Shown: piece after piece, positions 17,091 to 25,341 of the stretch
How the letters are laid out: each line of letters begins with the position of its first letter
Position numbering within the stretch: position 1 is the stretch's first letter
DNA from: an uncultured Opitutia bacterium
GTDB lineage: Bacteria > Verrucomicrobiota > Verrucomicrobiia > Opitutales > Opitutaceae
Direction of reading: 5' to 3'
Length of the DNA stretch: 50,580 nt
NCBI GenBank assembly: GCA_937952235.1
Contig: CALFZM010000253.1
Location: forward strand, 1 to 50,580
The notes under the pieces: generated by a model
Told to the model about the DNA's origin: nothing
The model's database searches: none
Seen by the model: only the letters and a program-made list of their open reading frames with translations
Position numbers and translations under genes: made by a program

Positions 17091-17501
17091 ATGTCGCACT
17101 CCTCGCTCCCTTCCCGCATCCTCGCCACGCTCTGCCTCGCCGGCCTCCTGGCTGTCTCCGCCTTTCTTCTCCCGAGCCGCGCCGGCGCGGGCGATTGGAC
17201 GGTCAATGGCAACGTCATTACCTACGCCGACCAGGTGGGCTTCACTCCCGATGGTTCGGCCTTCTCCGCCACCGTCGCGCTCCGGATGGAGATCATGGTG
17301 GTCAGCGGCCAGACCAAGATCCTGACGACCCTCGTCTCGGTCATCCCTGAGCCGGGTTTCACGTACGTCGTGAAAAAGAACGGAGGTCTCAACAGCGCGG
17401 TCGAGATCGTCTTCACCAGCGCGACCCAGCAATCGAAGTTCAGTTTTCTCTACAAGCCGGGCCTGACGAAGGTCGACTACGGCGTGCTGCGGGATCGTTG
17501 A
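17091..17501 (+). CDS. Small secreted protein, unknown function
   Basis: A 136-residue product I do not recognise. It has a clear signal peptide (ILATLCLAGLLAVSAFLLPSR, then AGAGD). The mature part looks all-beta: DWTVNGNVITYADQVGF, SATVALRMEIMVVSG, and a C-terminal KFSFLYKPGLTKVDYGVL. It has no cysteines after the signal and no catalytic motif. The ATG at 17091 directly precedes the signal peptide. It lies 84 bp upstream of the response regulator on the same strand, so it could belong to that operon's regulon or be an independent periplasmic protein. Confidence 0.7.
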   Translation: MSHSSLPSRILATLCLAGLLAVSAFLLPSRAGAGDWTVNGNVITYADQVGFTPDGSAFSATVALRMEIMVVSGQTKILTTLVSVIPEPGFTYVVKKNGGLNSAVEIVFTSATQQSKFSFLYKPGLTKVDYGVLRDR

Positions 17502-17585
17502 GGGCTCGGGCCGCCCGGGCGAACGCTTCCGGGTCCCTCGTTTTTCCCTCCACCCGGTCCGCGCCCACGCATAGAAGCCGGCGAA

Positions 17586-18263
17586 ATGCGCATCCTGATC
17601 GTGGAGGACGAACCGCAGCTGGCGCGGCATATCCGCGCGGCCCTCATCCGACACGGGCACGCGGCGGAAGCCGAGGCCGACGGGAGCGTCGCGCTGCAGG
17701 TCGCGATCCGCGACCAGCCCGACCTGGTGATCCTGGACATCAACCTCCCGTCGATGGACGGGTTCGAAGTCCTGGCGCGGCTGCGCCAGGCCAGGTGCGT
17801 CGCCAGGGTGCTGATGCTGACCGCGCGTGGCGACGTGGCTGACCGGATCAAGGGGCTCAAGGCCGGAGCCGACGATTACCTGGCCAAGCCCTTCGCGGTC
17901 GAGGAGCTGATCGCCCGGGTTGCCACCCTCGGCCGGCGGGGCGGGGCGCCGTCTTCCGCCGGCCGCATGCACCTCGACGATCTTCACCTCGACGTCCCCC
18001 ACCGGCAGGTTGTCCGCGGCGGGCGGGCGGTGGCGCTTTCTCCGCGGGAGTTCGATGTGCTGCAGGTGATGATGCAGGAGCCCGGACGGGTGTTTGCGCG
18101 CAGCGAGCTGCGCGACCGGGTGTGGCAGGGAGAGCCGGATTTCGACGTGCGGATCATCGACATGTTCATCACCCGGCTGCGCAAGAAGATTGACGCCGAA
18201 TCCGGCCGTCCGCTCATCCATACGGTGCGCAACGTCGGTTACACCCTTCGCCTCCCCTCATGA
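17586..18263 (+). CDS. OmpR-family response regulator
   Basis: A DNA-binding transcription regulator of 225 residues. The receiver domain (1-120) has acidic Glu7/Asp8, phosphoacceptor Asp51 (LVILDINLP), Thr79 (LMLTARGD) and Lys101 (LAKPF), so it should be phosphorylatable. The winged-helix domain (about 130-225) shows LSPREFDVLQVMMQ, FDVRIIDMFITRLRKKID and HTVRNVGYTLRL, the usual OmpR/PhoB ending. It is the first gene of a coupled operon; its stop overlaps the cupredoxin start by 4 bp. The cognate kinase is two genes downstream. The signal is unknown, though the operon content suggests a metal or redox cue. Confidence 0.96.
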   Translation: MRILIVEDEPQLARHIRAALIRHGHAAEAEADGSVALQVAIRDQPDLVILDINLPSMDGFEVLARLRQARCVARVLMLTARGDVADRIKGLKAGADDYLAKPFAVEELIARVATLGRRGGAPSSAGRMHLDDLHLDVPHRQVVRGGRAVALSPREFDVLQVMMQEPGRVFARSELRDRVWQGEPDFDVRIIDMFITRLRKKIDAESGRPLIHTVRNVGYTLRLPS

Positions 18264-18916
18264 CTCCCGCACTGCGCAGGGCCGCCCGCAAGGTTGCGGG
18301 CGGGCTCCTCGCCCTTCTCCTTCCGCCCTGCGCCGCCGGCGCCGAGATCGCCGGCCGCGTGGAATTGCCCCGGCAGCTCAACGCGCCGGTGAAGACGCAG
18401 AACTACGAGCCCGTCGCCTCCGGCGGCGCCCTCGCGCCGGTCAAACCGGCCGCCGTCGTGTACCTCGAAGGCGAATTCCCTCCGGCCAATCCAGCGCCCA
18501 CGGTGCAGTTGGTGCAAAAGGGCCAGGCGTTTATTCCGGCCCTGCTGCCGATCCAGGTGGGAACGAAGGTCGAGTTTCCCAACTACGACGATCTCTACCA
18601 CAACGTGTTCTCCTTTTCGCCGCCCAAGCGTTTCGACCTGGGCCGCTACCGCACCGAGGATCGGCCGGTGCCGTCGCAGGTCTTCGACAAGCTCGGCCTG
18701 GTCACCCTGCGCTGCGAGATTCACAGCCACATGCGGGGCCAGATCCTCGTGCTGGGCACGCCCCACTTCGTCACGACCGATGAGCACGGGAACTTCCGGC
18801 TGACCGGCCTGCCCGCGGGCAGGTTCGTGGTGAAGGCGTGGCTCGACGCCGCCACCACGCACGCCCGGCCGGTCGAGCTGGGGCCGGACACGGTCCTGCG
18901 GGTGGATTTCCCCTGA
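18260..18916 (+). CDS. Exported cupredoxin-like protein (methylamine-utilisation-protein type)
   Basis: A 218-residue periplasmic protein. Signal peptide at about 1-28 (LLALLLPPCAAGA). The body is a cupredoxin-like fold: VVYLEGEFPP, then VQKGQAFIPALLPIQVGTKV, NYDDLYHNVFSFSPPKRFDLG, and RCEIHSHMRGQILV. His114, Cys152, His155 and Met158 form the spacing H...C-x2-H-x2-M expected of a type 1 copper site; His157 is an extra nearby ligand. The C-terminal part (about 165-218, DEHGNFRLTGLPAGRFVVKAW) resembles a carboxypeptidase-regulatory-like beta-sandwich. Such proteins are often labelled methylamine utilisation proteins, but no mau genes are here. It lies between the regulator and the kinase, so a role in sensing or delivering copper is plausible but inferred. 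Confidence 0.85.
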   Translation: MTPALRRAARKVAGGLLALLLPPCAAGAEIAGRVELPRQLNAPVKTQNYEPVASGGALAPVKPAAVVYLEGEFPPANPAPTVQLVQKGQAFIPALLPIQVGTKVEFPNYDDLYHNVFSFSPPKRFDLGRYRTEDRPVPSQVFDKLGLVTLRCEIHSHMRGQILVLGTPHFVTTDEHGNFRLTGLPAGRFVVKAWLDAATTHARPVELGPDTVLRVDFP

Positions 18917-18921
18917 CCGGC

Positions 18922-20697
18922 ATGGACGCGGCGCCGAACCGTTTCCGGACCTTTCGGCGCCGGCTGGTGGCGGCGATCATGGTGGTGGTGGGCGGCCTGA
19001 CCTCGGCCGGGCTTTGGTTCGCCCACCGTCATGCCGGGGCCGAGGCCGGACGGGAAGTCGAGCGCGACTTCCACGCGGCGCTCGACGGCCTGCGCGTCGT
19101 GCGCGAGACGCGGATCCAGGCTCTCCAGCAACGCTGCCTGAGCCTGGTGCAGAAGGTCCGGATCCACGCCGCGCTCGAGGACGACGCCCTCGACCTGCTG
19201 TATCCGAACGCTCGCGACGAACTCAGCGACCTGATGGCCGCCGCCGCACCCGGTCCGCGCCGCGGCCCGGCGCACCCCGCCACCTTCTGGCGCTTCCTCG
19301 ACCTCCGCGGGGTCGTCATCCCGGCCGAGCCGGCGGACGACTTCGGCCCGCTCTCGGCCGCGGAGACGGCGCGCCTGGCCCTGCCGCGGGTGCCATCGAC
19401 GCCCCAGCTCGGCTACCTCTGGCGCGCCGCGGAGGGGAGTGAGGGCGGCGGTTTCGACCAGGTGATCACGACGCCGATCTTCTCGACCGCGACGCGAAAG
19501 CCGATCGCCGCCCTGGCCGTGGGTTTTGCGGCCCACGACGAACGCGCGATCGGCGGCGAATCGGCCGTGCGGCGCGGCCTCTGGGCCGAGCACCGGCTGC
19601 AGATCGGCGGCCTCGCCCCGGAGGCGCGGCGGGCGCTCGACGATCACCTCCGGCGGGTGCTGCCGCTCGAACGGGGGGCGGGTCGCGCGACGCCGCTCAC
19701 GCTGGAGGGCTCGGCCTACCTGCTCCTGTTCGAGCCGGTCAATCCCGGGTCCGATTATCCGATCGCCTACGAGATCTCGCTGTATCCCCTCGCCGCGACC
19801 CACGCGCGCCAGCGCCGGCTCCGCTGGCAGATCCTCGCGCTCGGATCGTTGCTGCTGCTGGCGGGCCTTGCCACCAGCCAGGTCGTCGCCGCCCGGCTCG
19901 CTCGTCCCGTCGAAAAACTCGCGGCCGATTCGGCGCAGAACATCGTCCGGCGCGACCGCGCCGAGGCCGCGCTCGAGCTCACCCAGGCGGAGTTGCAGCG
20001 CGCCGCGCGATTTTCCGCCGACGCCTCCCACCAGCTCAAGACGCCCCTTGCGGTGCTGCGTGCGGGCCTAGACGAATTGCTGGCCCGGACCGATCTCACC
20101 GAGCCGGTGCGCGAGGAGCTTGCCACCCTCGTGCACCAGACCCACCGGCTCACCGGCATGATCGAGGACCTGCTGCTCCTGTCGCGCGTCGACGAGGGAC
20201 GCCTGAAGATCGATTTCGCGGAGGTGGATCTCTCGCACCTGGTCGCGTCGTGGCTGGATGACCTCAGTTTCCTGCCCAACGAGCTGCGGATCTCGATCAC
20301 GACCGACCTGCCGGCGGCGGTCGCCATCGCCGGGGAACGGCGCTACGTTTCGATGGTCCTGCAGAATCTCTTCGAGAATGCCCGGAAGTACAATCGGCCG
20401 GACGGGCGGATCCATGTCGCGATCGAGGTGTCGGAGTCGGTCGCTCGCCTCACCGTGGGCAACACCGGCCGCGTGATCCCCGTTTCCTCGCAACCCCACA
20501 TCTTCCATCGCTTCCACCGGGGCGCCGCCAGCGAGGACGTGCCCGGCCACGGGCTGGGCCTCAATCTCGCCCGCGAGCTGGCCCGGCTGCACGGCGGGGA
20601 CGTGCGGCTGCTCCGATCGTCCGGCGACTGGACGGAGTTTGAGGTGATTTTTCGGCTAGCAACCTCCGCCCGGGGCCCCATGCGTAGTCGGACATGA
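18922..20697 (+). CDS. Membrane sensor histidine kinase
   Basis: Cognate kinase of the regulator at 17586. The 591-residue protein has TM1 at about 15-33 (LVAAIMVVVGGLTSAGLWF) and a large periplasmic region of about 260 residues. TM2 follows at about 305-325 (LALGSLLLLAGLATSQVVA), then a HAMP-like linker, a DHp helix with FSADASHQLKTPLAVL (His370) and an ATPase domain. The N box is NLFENARKYN and the G2-like box GHGLGLNLARELARLHGG. The phrase SADASHQLKTPLA is typical of OmpR-partnered kinases. The ATG at 18922 follows the cupredoxin stop by 5 bp, and its stop overlaps the porin start by 4 bp. The periplasmic domain is not a family I recognise. Confidence 0.95.
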   Translation: MDAAPNRFRTFRRRLVAAIMVVVGGLTSAGLWFAHRHAGAEAGREVERDFHAALDGLRVVRETRIQALQQRCLSLVQKVRIHAALEDDALDLLYPNARDELSDLMAAAAPGPRRGPAHPATFWRFLDLRGVVIPAEPADDFGPLSAAETARLALPRVPSTPQLGYLWRAAEGSEGGGFDQVITTPIFSTATRKPIAALAVGFAAHDERAIGGESAVRRGLWAEHRLQIGGLAPEARRALDDHLRRVLPLERGAGRATPLTLEGSAYLLLFEPVNPGSDYPIAYEISLYPLAATHARQRRLRWQILALGSLLLLAGLATSQVVAARLARPVEKLAADSAQNIVRRDRAEAALELTQAELQRAARFSADASHQLKTPLAVLRAGLDELLARTDLTEPVREELATLVHQTHRLTGMIEDLLLLSRVDEGRLKIDFAEVDLSHLVASWLDDLSFLPNELRISITTDLPAAVAIAGERRYVSMVLQNLFENARKYNRPDGRIHVAIEVSESVARLTVGNTGRVIPVSSQPHIFHRFHRGAASEDVPGHGLGLNLARELARLHGGDVRLLRSSGDWTEFEVIFRLATSARGPMRSRT

Positions 20698-21911
20698 GGT
20701 GGGTCAGGGTGGTGATTTCATGTCTGGCGGCAGGAGCCGCGGCCACGGCGTGGGCGAGCGACGCGTGGTTCGACCGGCTGGAGGAGAGGCTTGCCGTCTC
20801 GGCATGGGACGACGCGGTGCGGGCGCGGCTCAGCGGAATCCTTTCGCTGGAAGGCTATGCGATCTCGCAACCTCCGCCGGGCCTGGTTTTCACCCGCAGC
20901 AACCGCCTGTTCAACCCGCGCCTTGCACTCTTCCTGAACGGCCAGGCGGGGCCGCGGCTCTTCGGCTTCGTGCAGGCGCGGGTCGACCGCGGTTTCGATC
21001 CCGCCACCGAGCGGCTGCGCCTCCGGCTCGACGAATACGCCGTCACCTTCGTGCCGCGGGCCGGCACGGCGCTGAGCGTGCAGGTGGGCCAGTTCGCGTC
21101 GGTGATCGGCAACTGGATGGCGCGGCACGATTCGTGGGAGAACCCGTTCGTCACCGCGCCGCTGCCCTACGAGCACCAGACCTCGATCTACGACAGCGAG
21201 GCGCCGCTGTCCCTGGACGACTTCGTCAGCTTCGATCCGGCCGAGAAGTATGAATACAATCCCATCATCTGGGGACCCAGCTACGCGACGGGTGCGGCGG
21301 TGGCCGGGAAGCTGGGGCGGTTCGAGCTCGCGCTGGAAGTGAAAAACGGCGGACCTTCCTCCCGCCCCGAGCTTTGGTCGATCCGCGACCTGGGTTTCGA
21401 CCGCCCGGCTTTTGCCGCGCGCCTCGGTTTCCGTCCCGATCTCCGCTGGAAGCTGGGCTTTTCGGCCAGCGACAGCGCCTACCTGGCGCCGGGAGCCGAA
21501 CACCTGCCGGCTGGCACGAGCTGGCGCGATTTCCGTCAGCGGCTCCTGGGGCAGGAGGTGAGCTACGCGTGGCGGCACCTGCAGGTATGGGCCGAAGTCT
21601 TTCAGGTCTGGTTCGAGGTCCCGCGCGTAGGTACGGTGCGAACGGTTGCCGGCTACATCGAGGCGAAGTACAAGTTCAACCCGCGGATCTACGGCGCGGT
21701 GCGCTGGAACCGGCAGGGATTTTCCGCGCTCAGCGACGGCGCCGGCGGGCGCGTCCGCTGGGGCAGCAGCCTCTGGCGGGTCGACGTCGCCGCCGGCTAT
21801 CGTTTCACAGCGCGCCTCGTCCTGAAGCTCCAGGCAAGCGGCCAGCGCGAGGCAGGCCAGCACGAGAATCTCCGGATGAACTACGCGTCGCAGTTGAACC
21901 TGCGGTTCTGA
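20694..21911 (+). CDS. Outer-membrane porin-like beta-barrel protein
   Basis: A 405-residue exported protein with a signal peptide (VISCLAAGAAATAWA) and alternating amphipathic strands throughout, such as LFGFVQARVDRGF, ALSVQVGQFASVIGNWMAR, RFELALEVKNGG and VAGYIEAKYKFNPRIYGAVRW. It ends NYASQLNLRF, a C-terminal aromatic signal for barrel assembly. The QVGQF..IGNW pattern recalls porins of the OprO/OprP or phosphate-selective type, but the substrate is uncertain. The ATG at 20694 overlaps the kinase stop by 4 bp. As last gene of the two-component operon it is a likely effector: a diffusion channel tuned by the signal the kinase reads. A family 1 hairpin repeat follows its stop by 19 bp. Confidence 0.82.
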   Translation: MRWVRVVISCLAAGAAATAWASDAWFDRLEERLAVSAWDDAVRARLSGILSLEGYAISQPPPGLVFTRSNRLFNPRLALFLNGQAGPRLFGFVQARVDRGFDPATERLRLRLDEYAVTFVPRAGTALSVQVGQFASVIGNWMARHDSWENPFVTAPLPYEHQTSIYDSEAPLSLDDFVSFDPAEKYEYNPIIWGPSYATGAAVAGKLGRFELALEVKNGGPSSRPELWSIRDLGFDRPAFAARLGFRPDLRWKLGFSASDSAYLAPGAEHLPAGTSWRDFRQRLLGQEVSYAWRHLQVWAEVFQVWFEVPRVGTVRTVAGYIEAKYKFNPRIYGAVRWNRQGFSALSDGAGGRVRWGSSLWRVDVAAGYRFTARLVLKLQASGQREAGQHENLRMNYASQLNLRF

Positions 21912-21930
21912 GCCGGAAGCATGCCGTTGC

Positions 21931-22006
21931 GGTGGAGCCGCCTGTCCCCAGGCGGCTGGCGTGCGAAGGACCGGTCCGCAGCGGCTTGAGGACTAGCCGC
22001 TTCACC
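21931..22006 (+). repeat. Family 1 two-hairpin 3'-end repeat, copy B
   Basis: Starts 19 bp after the porin stop. Hairpin 1 has stem AGCCGCCTG/CAGGCGGCT with loop TCCC. Hairpin 2 is AGCGGCTTG then AGGA then CTAGCCGCT, with one mispair. Ends are GGTGGAGC and GCTTCACC. Confidence 0.88.
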
Positions 22007-22060
22007 TTTTGGTCCGGCCTTCTTCGTGGCTGATTTGAAGGCCAGCGGCATGCGTCCGGC

Positions 22061-22459
22061 TCAGGTGTGACCAGGCAGGTCGTCCCGCCCGCCGCGGCCT
22101 TTGCCGCCGCGCTTCCGGTCGCCGCCGCGATCGTCGCCGAGGTCGTGATTCGCCGGGTCATCGAAGCCGCCGCGGCCGCTTCCGCCGCCGTCGCGCAGTC
22201 CGCCGTGGTCGTCGCCCGCCGGGTCGTCGGCGCCGCCGCGATCGTCGCGATTCCGGGCGCCGCCGCGGTCGTCGCCCAGGTCGTGATTCGCCGGGTCGTC
22301 CTGGCCACCGCGGCCCCGCTTGCTGTCGTCGCCTGCCTGCTGGCCGGCGGGGTCATCCTTCCCGCCGCGGGCCTCGGCGGCGGGAACACAGAGCACCAGG
22401 GCAAGAACGGCCAGCGCGAGCGCGGTGGCCGGACGGAGGAGTAGGTTCGTATGCTTCAT
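22061..22459 (-). CDS. Secreted Asp/Gly/Arg-rich repeat protein, unknown function
   Basis: A 132-residue product with a signal peptide (LALAVLALVLCVPAAEA) and a mature region made almost wholly of Gly, Asp, Arg, Ala, Pro and Asn. The module DDPANHDLGDDRGG occurs twice, 46 residues apart, with shorter DDPAG units between. The DNA shows the matching direct repeat (TCGTGATTCGCCGGGTC at 22143 and 22281, 138 bp apart, 46 codons). It is probably unfolded or metal-binding in the periplasm; the Asp clusters could chelate calcium or another divalent ion, which is inference. It is convergent with the two-component operon. No enzyme motif is present. It could be a spurious frame, but the signal peptide and codon-phased repeat argue for a real gene. 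Confidence 0.65.
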   Translation of the reverse strand: MKHTNLLLRPATALALAVLALVLCVPAAEARGGKDDPAGQQAGDDSKRGRGGQDDPANHDLGDDRGGARNRDDRGGADDPAGDDHGGLRDGGGSGRGGFDDPANHDLGDDRGGDRKRGGKGRGGRDDLPGHT

Positions 22460-22567
22460 GACGCCGCCCAGCGTGCGCCCGCCCGCGCGCGTCGCGACGG
22501 TGCAATCGTAACCGGTTTGATATAACCCGCCGCGCACCCGCCGCGTGACGATGCGACGGCCTCGATC

Positions 22568-23716
22568 TCACCGCGCCCCGCCGGCGCCGCCCGTCCTTGC
22601 CGCCGCGACGGTCGCCGCGATCGCTTCCGTCACCGTATCCACGGTCTCGAGACTGACGTGGCGGAAGTCGAGCTGGAGCAATCCCGGGCCCGGCGCCTCC
22701 CGGACGATGATGGCCGGCCGCCCGGCGCGCAGGCGCGCGGCCAGCGTGGCGGCGTCGAGGCCGGCCGCGGGGCCGACCGCGATGTGCAGCCGCGAGAACA
22801 GGCCGCTCGTCGCGTCGGGGGCGATGTTCACGGCCAGACCGGGGACGCCGGCGAGCCGCTCCCGGCCGCGAACGAGACGCGCCTCGAGCGCGGCGCGGGC
22901 GGCGGGCTGGTCCGTGCGGCGCCAGCGTTCGAGGGCGGCGAGGGCGCCGACGAGCGCCTCCTTGCCGGCTTTCATCGGCCGGCCGAGACCGGCCTCCTGC
23001 GCGAGGCAGGCTCGCACGAGCGCGGCCCGGCCGGCGACGATCGCCGAGGTCACGCTCGCGAGGCGCTTGTGCGCGCTGGTGATGACGAGGTCGGCCCCGG
23101 CGGCGAGAAAGGGACGAACGTCGGGCTCCGCCGCGGCGTCGACGATGGACGGCACGCCGGCTTCCCGGCAGGTGCGGCAGAAGGTGCCGACGTCGATCAG
23201 GTCGCCGGGCGGCACCTGATGGGAGACGACAAACAGCGCCGCCGCGGTGCGCGGCGTGAGTGCGGCGGCGAGGTCCGCCGCGGTGCAGCGGGAGACGCTG
23301 CCGACTGTGACCACGCGGGCGCCGGTCATGGCGACATTCTGCCGGATGGGCGCACCGTAATCGATGTCGTGCGCGAGCGGCAGGACGACCTCGTGCCGGA
23401 GGCCGGTGGTATCCGGGAGCTGGTGGATTCGCGGCAGGTCCTCGCCGGTCATGCAGCCGGCGATCGCCAGCGCGATGCCGGCGGCCGAGCAGTGCGCGAC
23501 GGCTCCGGCCTCGCAGGAAAAGGTGCCCGCGATCGCGTCGGACGCCGCCCGCCGCAGTTCGCGCATGTCGACCCACTCCGGCCCCAGGGCGGCGATGGCA
23601 GCGATGACCTCAGGGCAGACCGGCGACGCGCCGTAGGCGGTTTCGGCGCCGGACACGTTGATCACCGGCGTGAGATCAAGCGGGGCGATCGCGTCGCGCG
23701 GTGAGACGGCAGGCAC
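22568..23716 (-). CDS. SelA-like PLP-dependent enzyme (DgaE / EF_0838 type)
   Basis: A fold-type I pyridoxal-phosphate enzyme, related to selenocysteine synthase but in the branch that includes D-glucosaminate-6-phosphate ammonia-lyase. It has about 382 residues from the GTG at 23716. Motifs are VINVSGAETAYGASPVCPEV near the N terminus, EAGAVAHCSAAGIALAIAGC, SIVDAAAEPDV (PLP-binding Asp) and DLVITSAHKRLAS, whose Lys is the likely Schiff-base residue. In other bacteria this family sits beside an EF_0837-type amidohydrolase, and here that gene is immediately divergent. No selB, selC or selD is present, so it is unlikely to make selenocysteine. An in-frame TTG at 23752 is an alternative start. 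The substrate is unknown. Confidence 0.82.
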   Translation of the reverse strand: MPAVSPRDAIAPLDLTPVINVSGAETAYGASPVCPEVIAAIAALGPEWVDMRELRRAASDAIAGTFSCEAGAVAHCSAAGIALAIAGCMTGEDLPRIHQLPDTTGLRHEVVLPLAHDIDYGAPIRQNVAMTGARVVTVGSVSRCTAADLAAALTPRTAAALFVVSHQVPPGDLIDVGTFCRTCREAGVPSIVDAAAEPDVRPFLAAGADLVITSAHKRLASVTSAIVAGRAALVRACLAQEAGLGRPMKAGKEALVGALAALERWRRTDQPAARAALEARLVRGRERLAGVPGLAVNIAPDATSGLFSRLHIAVGPAAGLDAATLAARLRAGRPAIIVREAPGPGLLQLDFRHVSLETVDTVTEAIAATVAAARTGGAGGAR

Positions 23717-23993
23717 GCCTGGTAGGAACGTACTGCCCGCAACCGGGGACAACCCGAAACGCGACGAGTGTGCCGGTGCGTCTCGATCGGGCGCGAGCCG
23801 CTGGTGGCAATCGGGGCGAGGTGGCGACTCCGCCCTCTCCGAACGGACGGGGTGGACCGGTTCCGGTGAGCCTGCGGTGGCCGGGCTTTTTCACGGGACC
23901 ACGGTTGACCGGAACGAGCGATTGCGGCGAAGTGACGTCGCTGCGCGCGCCGATCCCCGTCGCGGAGTGCCAACTTTCCACCCCGGTCCCGCC

Positions 23994-25316
23994 ATGCCTG
24001 CTGGTCTCTCCCTGCCCGCCTTGCGCACACGTTTGGCGCGCGCCGGCTTTCTCGCGCTGCTCGCTGCGCTCGCCACGCCGGCCCGGGCGCAGCCGGTGGA
24101 ACTGCTGCTCAAGGGCGGCCACGTGATCGATCCGCGCAACGCGATCGACGGCGTGCGGGACGTCGCCATTGCGGGCGGGCGGATCGTGGCGGTGGGGACC
24201 GGCCTGGCGGCCGGCGCGGGCACGACGGTCATCGACGCGGCCGGTTTGTATGTCACGCCCGGCTTGATCGACCTGCATGTGCACGTCTTCGCGACGACCG
24301 GCGTCAAGGGCGCGTGGGCGGGCGACAACAGCGTCCTGCCGGACGGCTTCAGTTTCCGCAGCGGCGTCACGACCATGGTCGACGCGGGTTCGTCGGGCTG
24401 GCGCAATTTCGAGACCTTCCGCCACACCGTCATCGATCGGGCGCAGACCCGCGTGCTGGCGATGATCAACATCGCCGGCCTCGGCATGATGACCAATGCC
24501 GCGGAGCAGGTCGTCGCCGAGTTCCAGCCGGCCGAGGTCGTGGCGCTCGCGCGCAAGCACCGGGACGTCGTGGTCGGGGTGAAGACGGCGCACTACGAGG
24601 CTTCCGACTGGAGTTCGGTCGAGCGGGCGGTGGAGGCGGGTGCGGCCGCGGATGTCCCGGTGATGGTCGATTTCGGATACTTCCGGCCGGAACGTCCGTA
24701 CTGGCAGCTCGTGACCCGGAAACTGCGACCGGGCGACATCAGCACGCATGCCTATCGCGCGAGCGTGCCGTGGATGGACGAGAGCGGCGCCGTACATGCA
24801 TATCTGCACGCGGCCCGGCAGCGCGGGGTGAAATTCGACGTGGGGCACGGCGCGGGCAGCCTGGTGTTTCGCAACGCGGTGCCGGCGATCAAGGCGGGGT
24901 TCTACCCGGACTCGATTTCGACTGACCTGCACACGCTGAGCATGAACGTGGCGATGCTCGATCTCCCGACGACCCTGTCGAAGTTCCTCGTGATGGGCAT
25001 GCCGCTGCGGGAGGTGGTCCTGCGCGCGACGTGGAACCCGGCGCAGATGATCCGGCGGACGGAACTGGGGCACCTTTCGGTCGGGGCGCCGGCCGACGTG
25101 GCGGTGCTGCGCGTGAGCCAGGGGGAGTTTTTCTATGTCGACAGCAAGAGCGGCCGGATGCGGGGCACGCAGCGGATCACCTGCGAGCTGACGTTGCGCG
25201 ACGGGAAGATCGTGTGGGATTGGAACGGCCGCGCCGGGACCGATTATGCGCGGCTGCCTGGCGACTACGGTCTGCGCGAAGGCATCGATGTCGTCGTGCC
25301 GCCGCCGCGGCCGTAG
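23994..25316 (+). CDS. Exported amidohydrolase/deacetylase-family metallohydrolase (EF_0837-like)
   Basis: A TIM-barrel metallohydrolase of 440 residues, related to dihydroorotase and N-acyl deacetylases. A signal peptide (FLALLAALATPARA) precedes the usual start ELLLKGGHVIDPRNAIDG. The metal site shows LIDLHVHVF (H-x-H), VVVGVKTAHYE (Lys likely carboxylated), ISTHAYRA and FDVGHGAGS, with a late DLHTLSMN. The C-terminal strand set includes LGHLSVGAPADVAVL. The ATG at 23994 is chosen for the signal peptide. The known partner family is the SelA-like PLP enzyme, here divergent across about 277 bp. The exported form is unusual for a pathway whose PLP enzyme is cytoplasmic. The PIG-L gene follows after 25 bp. 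Confidence 0.88.
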   Translation: MPAGLSLPALRTRLARAGFLALLAALATPARAQPVELLLKGGHVIDPRNAIDGVRDVAIAGGRIVAVGTGLAAGAGTTVIDAAGLYVTPGLIDLHVHVFATTGVKGAWAGDNSVLPDGFSFRSGVTTMVDAGSSGWRNFETFRHTVIDRAQTRVLAMINIAGLGMMTNAAEQVVAEFQPAEVVALARKHRDVVVGVKTAHYEASDWSSVERAVEAGAAADVPVMVDFGYFRPERPYWQLVTRKLRPGDISTHAYRASVPWMDESGAVHAYLHAARQRGVKFDVGHGAGSLVFRNAVPAIKAGFYPDSISTDLHTLSMNVAMLDLPTTLSKFLVMGMPLREVVLRATWNPAQMIRRTELGHLSVGAPADVAVLRVSQGEFFYVDSKSGRMRGTQRITCELTLRDGKIVWDWNGRAGTDYARLPGDYGLREGIDVVVPPPRP

Positions 25317-25341
25317 TCCCGACGGCGCGTTGCACCGCTTT

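Noticed and set aside
22568..23716. Selenocysteine synthase selA
   Set aside because: The Lys motif SAHKRLAS and the lack of selB, selC or selD point to the SelA-like catabolic branch instead.
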